From an uncultured Treponema sp. (lineage in GTDB: Bacteria > Spirochaetota > Spirochaetia > Treponematales > Treponemataceae): a DNA stretch of 26,606 nt. The DNA lies in contig CALDIB010000016.1 in the NCBI GenBank assembly GCA_937902125.1, positions 1 to 26,606 on the forward strand, written 5' to 3'. The notes under the pieces are model-generated. The model saw nothing but the letters and a program-made list of their open reading frames with translations, was not told the origin of the DNA and did no database searches. Both the position numbers and the translations under genes were made by a program. Shown piece by piece: positions 23,031-26,606 of the stretch (its first letter is position 1; each line of letters opens with the position of its first letter).

Positions 23031-23289
23031 AAACTTCCCGGACTACATCGTTCACGCCGACCAACTTCATGCTTCCGCCGGCCGCCGACATCTTTTTTTG
23101 AGAGGCCAGCATAAGGCGCAAGCCCGCGGACGAAATGTATTGAAGGCCGTTGAAGTCAAAAACCAATTCCCGAACCCCTTCAAGAGCTTGGTTCAAGGAG
23201 TCTTCCAGCTGGGGAGCTGTCGCTGTGTCCAAACGGCCGGAAAGCGCGACAGTCAACTTTTCGCCGTCTTTGTTTTGTTGAATTTCCAT
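22990..23289 (-). CDS. STAS-domain anti-sigma factor antagonist (RsbV/SpoIIAA-like)
   Basis: A 99-residue single STAS domain. Landmarks are TVALSGRLDTATAPQLE (13-29), LVFDFNGLQYISSAGLRLML (42-61) with the probable phosphorylated serine S54, and MKLVGVNDVVREVFEVTGF (74-92). It is the expected substrate of the RsbW-like kinase at 21741 and of the phosphatase at 17080. I place the start at ATG 23289 because the codons upstream (including ATG 23298) lie in the -10 box of its promoter. It is the first gene of the nine-gene operon. Confidence 0.95.
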   Translation of the reverse strand: MEIQQNKDGEKLTVALSGRLDTATAPQLEDSLNQALEGVRELVFDFNGLQYISSAGLRLMLASQKKMSAAGGSMKLVGVNDVVREVFEVTGFTKILSIE

Positions 23290-23296
23290 AGCGTCC

Positions 23297-23325
23297 ATTA
23301 TAACAAGTTTTGCATTTTTTCGCAA
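23297..23325 (-). promoter_or_regulatory. Promoter of the nine-gene operon, leaderless geometry
   Basis: TTGCGA (23325-23320), a 17-nt spacer and a perfect TATAAT (23302-23297) end 7 nt before the STAS ATG. The predicted start of transcription is about one base upstream of the ATG. The -35 box begins 7 nt after the lepB stop codon. Confidence 0.65.
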
Positions 23326-23331
23326 GATTTT

Positions 23332-25077
23332 TCAATTGTTTTTTAAAAAGCCTATTCTGCCCTTGGGCCAAAAGCGGAATTCCGTGGTGCCCAAGATTTT
23401 TTCCTTGCTCACATATTGCGGCTCCATGTTTGAATAGTAATAAACCGAATATTCGTCCAAGGGCGAAAGGGGAACAAGCCTTTCCTCATAGCTGTGCCTC
23501 ATGTCCAAAGAATTGAAGCGGTTGTCGCCCATCATAAAGTAAGAGTCTTGGGGAATGTATGCGGGAGAGCCGTCTTCATTGTTGGCGGGAAAGACCGGCA
23601 TGTTGCGCCTGTCAAGGTAGTTTATGTAACTGTGCAAGAATTGGGCGCGGATCCAAAGGCCTTGAATCTCATTGTCGCCGCTCCAGTCGGAATAAGGAAC
23701 GTTGTTCAACATAAGCTGGCAGTTCCTTAAAATAAAATTTCCCACGCAAAGTTTTATCATCAAGTTAAGGCGGAAGTTGGCGTCGGAATTCAAGTCGCCG
23801 CCGTAAAGGCCTTCCGATTTTTTGCCATCGCAAGAGTCAATCCAATCCGTCATAAAGGCCCTGAACCACGCCGCGCCCCCTTCCCCTGCGGAAAGAATTT
23901 TCGCGGCGACGGCGTAGTTTTCCCTCAAGATGTGGAATTCGTTCATCTCGCTTTCCAAGAAAAAGTCTTTTTTGCTTATGCCGCCCCGCTTGCCCAAAAG
24001 GCTTTCAATCTTGTCGGCAAGGGCGCGGCATTCTTTTTTGGCGGCCTCAATGTCCATGGAATCCCGTTCCTTTTCAAGGCTGAGCATTTCTTCGTAGCCT
24101 TCTTGGTCAATAGGAAACTCTTGAATCATTCTTTTTAGTTCCGGGCTTTTTTCGTTCAAGTTGTAGTTGGCCCATTTTGAGTCTTCTTGCACAGGCTCAA
24201 AGCGCGGCCTGTCCTTTGTTCGGGAATACAAAACTCCGTTCAGCATCATAAGCTGCTCGCCGGGAAGTCCTACCAAGCGCTTTACAAGAGGGTCGGCCTT
24301 GACCTGTCCGTTTTTGTCCACATTCAAGTTCACCGTTGTGAAAGTGAGCATGTAAACCAATTCCGAAACCACTGACTTCACTTCGTCCTTTCTTCCGCTG
24401 GAATAATGTGGGTTTCTAAAAACCACAATGTCTCCCCGCTTGTATTTTTTTAGGGAAGGAAGCCCCACTTTTGTCAATGGAAATTTTGGCCCGCTGGTGA
24501 TTTTTGAGACCATAAGGCGGTCTTTTATCAAAAGCTCGGAAACCATGGACTCCGAGGGAATCTTGTAAAACTGAAAGAAGAAAATCTGAAAAAGCAAAAC
24601 CATAAAGACGGCCTGAACCAGCGCGTCCGCCCAATCCAAAAGTTCAAAGGCAAGCCACGCGGCGCCCCTGCGTTTTTTTGCCTTGGAAAATTCAAGCCAA
24701 TCCGGATTGGTCTTTGCAAGGCGCTTTTCGGAAAAAAAACGCAAAAGCGTAACGGAAAGGACAAAAGATGAAAGCCAAAAGAAAACCGAAATTCCGTCAA
24801 AGGCGAAGCCTGTTCCCCTCTCTCCCGCCCGCCGGATTATGAAAGCAACCAAGTGCGCGAAAGGCTGGTATTGCAAAAGTTTTTTCACCCCGTTGAAATT
24901 GAGGCGGGAGGCGTTTTTAAAAAGGCCCCGGTAAACTAGAAAAAAAAGCAGCGCGTTGAAGGCGGCGGAAACAGGAAAGGCCAAGGCCGCCACGTCAAGG
25001 CCAAAATAAATGTTGGCCAAAGAAAAAAGGCCGGCAAAAATCGCGTCAAGAAAAAACAATTTTTTTAAAATCTTCAT
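23332..25077 (-). CDS. lepB: Signal peptidase I, long spirochete form with a large insertion
   Basis: Removes signal peptides from exported proteins at the inner membrane. At 581 residues it is nearly twice the E. coli length. Several TM segments fill 1-170. The catalytic Ser is S177 in IPSESM, and the general base Lys is K266 in VKRLVGLPGE. The family's last box, MMGDNRFNSLDMR, is at 515-527, followed by LGTTEFRFWPKGRIGFLKNN. Between about 285 and 505 lies a ~220-residue, mostly helical, charged insertion with no recognised domain. The ATG at 25077 is 7 nt from a TATAGT box. It is transcribed toward the STAS operon, and read-through into it is possible. Confidence 0.95.
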   Translation of the reverse strand: MKILKKLFFLDAIFAGLFSLANIYFGLDVAALAFPVSAAFNALLFFLVYRGLFKNASRLNFNGVKKLLQYQPFAHLVAFIIRRAGERGTGFAFDGISVFFWLSSFVLSVTLLRFFSEKRLAKTNPDWLEFSKAKKRRGAAWLAFELLDWADALVQAVFMVLLFQIFFFQFYKIPSESMVSELLIKDRLMVSKITSGPKFPLTKVGLPSLKKYKRGDIVVFRNPHYSSGRKDEVKSVVSELVYMLTFTTVNLNVDKNGQVKADPLVKRLVGLPGEQLMMLNGVLYSRTKDRPRFEPVQEDSKWANYNLNEKSPELKRMIQEFPIDQEGYEEMLSLEKERDSMDIEAAKKECRALADKIESLLGKRGGISKKDFFLESEMNEFHILRENYAVAAKILSAGEGGAAWFRAFMTDWIDSCDGKKSEGLYGGDLNSDANFRLNLMIKLCVGNFILRNCQLMLNNVPYSDWSGDNEIQGLWIRAQFLHSYINYLDRRNMPVFPANNEDGSPAYIPQDSYFMMGDNRFNSLDMRHSYEERLVPLSPLDEYSVYYYSNMEPQYVSKEKILGTTEFRFWPKGRIGFLKNN

Positions 25078-25084
25078 GGCAGTG

Positions 25085-25113
25085 ACTATAGCAAAAAAAA
25101 GCGATTCAGTCTA
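25085..25113 (-). promoter_or_regulatory. Promoter of lepB, leaderless geometry
   Basis: TAGACT (25113-25108), a 17-nt spacer and TATAGT (25090-25085) end 7 nt before the ATG at 25077. It occupies almost the same bases as the divergent Hpt promoter. Confidence 0.5.
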
Positions 25114-25117
25114 CAAT
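25089..25117 (+). promoter_or_regulatory. Promoter of the Hpt gene, overlapping the lepB promoter
   Basis: TAGCAA (25089-25094), a 17-nt spacer and TACAAT (25112-25117) end 9 nt before the ATG at 25127. Each promoter's -10 overlaps the other's -35, so simultaneous firing seems impossible. Confidence 0.45.
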
Positions 25118-25126
25118 CTAGTTGTT

Positions 25127-25483
25127 ATGGAAGAATTGCTGGACGTTCAGGAAGGCCTTTCCTTTGTGGACGGAGACAAGGACTTGTATAAAATTTTGCT
25201 TGAAGAATTTATTTCCTCGGAAAAGGATTTTAACAAAGAAGCCTTTTTGCAAGGAATTCAAGGGCAAGGCCTTGAGGCGGCGGCAAAAATCGTCCACAAG
25301 GCCAAGGGCGCGGCCTTTCAGTTGGGCGCCAAATCCTTTGGCGAAAAAGCCCAAGAACTGGAAGACATTTTGCGTAAAAAAATCGAAAAAAGCCCGGAGG
25401 CCCTTCTTGCGACGGCAAAGGACTTTTTAGCCTTGCGGGAAATTCTTTTGCCCCAAGTCAAGGCCGCGCTAAAAAACCTTTAA
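25127..25483 (+). CDS. Free-standing Hpt (histidine phosphotransfer) protein
   Basis: A 118-residue four-helix Hpt domain that would relay phosphoryl groups between receiver domains in a multi-step phosphorelay. The phospho-accepting H57 sits in KIVHKAKGAAFQLGA, matching the HxxKG consensus, followed by the expected Ala/Gly-rich turn and a helix with KAQELEDILR. There is no other domain. The open frame extends upstream to 25010, but that part overlaps the divergent lepB start and promoter, so ATG 25127 is preferred. No hybrid kinase or receiver gene lies in the window, so partners are unknown. Confidence 0.88.
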   Translation: MEELLDVQEGLSFVDGDKDLYKILLEEFISSEKDFNKEAFLQGIQGQGLEAAAKIVHKAKGAAFQLGAKSFGEKAQELEDILRKKIEKSPEALLATAKDFLALREILLPQVKAALKNL

Positions 25484-25521
25484 GGTGTTTCTAGGAAAAA
25501 CGTTTTTTTCGCAGGCCCCGG

Positions 25522-26163
25522 TCAATTTTTTTCCAAATCGAATGCCGCAAAAAAATTCTTTTCAATTTTCGCCGCGAAGTCATAAAAAGAAGGCCGCGCC
25601 TCGTAAGGGCTTCCCGCAAAACGAAGCTCAAAGGCCGCTTGATAAACCTCCGGGATTTCCGCGGGGCTTGTGGCCTTTTCGCCCTTTAGATTTTGGTAGG
25701 GCGCGTCGGTCTCAAAAAGCAGGCGGTCAAGGGGAAGGGCGCGGACGCAATGAACCGCCTTTTTGGCTCCGTTAATGATTGGCTTTCCAAAAGAAAAATA
25801 GGCGTTTATTCCCTTGGACAAAAGGGAGAGCGCGTCCATGGGGCTTCCTGCAAAGGAATGAAAGATGACCGCCGGAACTTTTTTCAGTTCGGCCGCGGCC
25901 TCAAAAATCTCTTGCATGGCCTTTCTCGCGTGGACCACAAGGGAAACTTTATGAAGCGCGGCCAGTTCCAATTGCAAATAAAAGGCTTTTTCTTGCCGGG
26001 CTCGGTTGGCAGAAAATTCTTCGCTCCAAAAATCAAAGCCGCACTCGCCCACCGCTTGGACACGGCCTTCGTTTAAAAGGACTTCCAAAAAATCTCCCCG
26101 CCTTTTAAAGTCCTTTTCGTTCAAAAAAGGGTCTTGGGGATGCAAGCCGTAGGACTGGATCAA
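25522..26163 (-). pseudogene. TatD-family metal-dependent hydrolase, 5' end cut off at a sequence junction
   Basis: This is the C-terminal ~213 residues of a TatD-type deoxyribonuclease/hydrolase. Family features are QSYGLHPQDP at the visible start, metal ligands E40 (VGECGFDF), H78 (VVHARK), H102 (FHSFAG) and D153 (FETDAPY). The N-terminal part with the HxH metal motif (about 50-60 residues) is missing. The frame is open up to 26199 (reading FSPRRENLLIQS) but has no ATG, and the DNA changes character there and becomes mraZ on the other strand. The coordinate 26163 is only the first TTG; the gene is truncated rather than starting there. It converges on the Hpt gene. Confidence 0.85.
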
Positions 26164-26188
26164 AAGATTTTCGCGGCGGGGCGAAAAA

Positions 26189-26606
26189 ATGGCGGACGAT
26201 CATTCTGACGACCGCAGGGCCGCGGACAACGCGGAAAAACCGGCGGACCAGAGCGCCATTGAAGCCCCTGAAACCCAGCGTCAGGGCGGTGGTCAGCTGC
26301 CTTTTTTGGGCTTTGTGGGTTCTTTTCCCCACAGCATCGACGCGAAGGGCCGCATGATCATCCCCGCCGCGTTCCGAGACGCCCTGGGCGACCGCTTCGC
26401 CGTGGCACCCTCGCCGGATTTCAAGGCTATCGCCCTGTATCCCATCGCCGACTGGGTGGAGCGGCGGGACGAATTGGTGACGCTGGTGCGCAAACGCCCC
26501 GTAGCCCAGCCCATCCTGGATGAATTTACCAAATACAGCTATACGGACTGCGAATCGGATGCCCAGGGGCGCTTGCTTTTGCCCCAGCGGATCCGGGCCT
26601 GGCGCT
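26189..26606 (+). CDS. mraZ: MraZ transcriptional regulator, 3' end outside window; foreign to the rest of the contig
   Basis: MraZ is an AbrB-fold DNA-binding repressor at the head of the dcw cell-division cluster. The 139 visible residues contain both family repeats: GSFPHSIDAKGRMIIPAAFRDAL with DxKGR at 51-55, and SDAQGRLLLPQRIRAW with DxxGR at 124-128. A hydrophilic N-terminal extension of about 40 residues precedes the domain; MraZ normally begins close to the first repeat. Codon use (Gln as CAG, many GGC/CTG) and GC content differ sharply from the upstream genes. The protein looks like those of gut Oscillospiraceae-type Firmicutes, by recollection only. The simplest reading is a chimeric contig end. 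Confidence 0.92.
   Translation, partial: MADDHSDDRRAADNAEKPADQSAIEAPETQRQGGGQLPFLGFVGSFPHSIDAKGRMIIPAAFRDALGDRFAVAPSPDFKAIALYPIADWVERRDELVTLVRKRPVAQPILDEFTKYSYTDCESDAQGRLLLPQRIRAWR

Noticed and set aside
25010..25126. Upstream extension of the Hpt reading frame
   Set aside because: It overlaps the lepB start and both promoters, and its residues do not resemble Hpt domains.
25484..25521. Terminator between the Hpt gene and tatD (GGAAAAACGTTTTTTTC)
   Set aside because: The possible stem is almost only A-T pairs with no loop, too weak to call.
1..26606. tRNA or rRNA genes, insertion sequences, prophage genes
   Set aside because: I saw no cloverleaf with a CCA-proximal TTCGA-type arm, no rRNA signature and no transposase or integrase motif in any frame.

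Overview
The window reads as a host-associated treponeme (Spirochaetota). GroEL, a TGS-less ThrS, a long signal peptidase I with a large insertion, spirochete-type lipoboxes, Gln codons written almost only as CAA, and runs of A and T next to GC-rich codons all fit that group. Two stretches look different. The island at about 1530-4770 is visibly more AT-rich and carries a DpnII-type restriction-modification locus. The last ~420 bases (from about 26189) carry a CAG-rich, higher-GC mraZ that resembles gut Firmicutes and cuts tatD short, so the contig end is probably chimeric.

Layout: groEL (minus strand, 3' end outside the window) is followed by a non-coding stretch with a GC-rich structured repeat and a 20-bp tandem repeat. 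Next comes the decaying DpnII-type operon, transcribed leftward from 4761: an intact Dam-like methylase, a restriction gene with an in-frame stop before its catalytic part, an unknown 182-aa gene, and a second methylase without a proper start codon. Divergent from it is an alpha/beta hydrolase, then rnhA with a lipoprotein and an outer-membrane-type protein. A bidirectional terminator separates these from the leftward pfkB-thrS pair.

The centre of interest is 23302-11021. One promoter (at 23297-23325) appears to drive nine tightly packed or overlapping genes ending at a hairpin terminator at 11021-11045: a STAS anti-sigma-factor antagonist, a GHL10/DigH-like cell-wall lipoprotein, an RsbW-like kinase, an unknown 449-aa protein, a 965-aa fusion of a propeller-like domain, a Cache-like domain and an MFS transporter, a Cache-HAMP-PP2C (RsbU-like) phosphatase, and an oligopeptide-type ABC transporter in three chains, one of them a permease-ATPase fusion. 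The set looks like a partner-switching circuit whose two membrane sensors are co-expressed with a transporter and a wall hydrolase. No sigma factor or substrate-binding protein is encoded with it.

Upstream are lepB and, divergently, a free-standing Hpt protein; their promoters overlap almost completely. Six promoters in the window place the -10 box only 6-9 nt from the start codon, which suggests that leaderless mRNAs are common in this organism. All calls come from reading the sequence; no database search was run.
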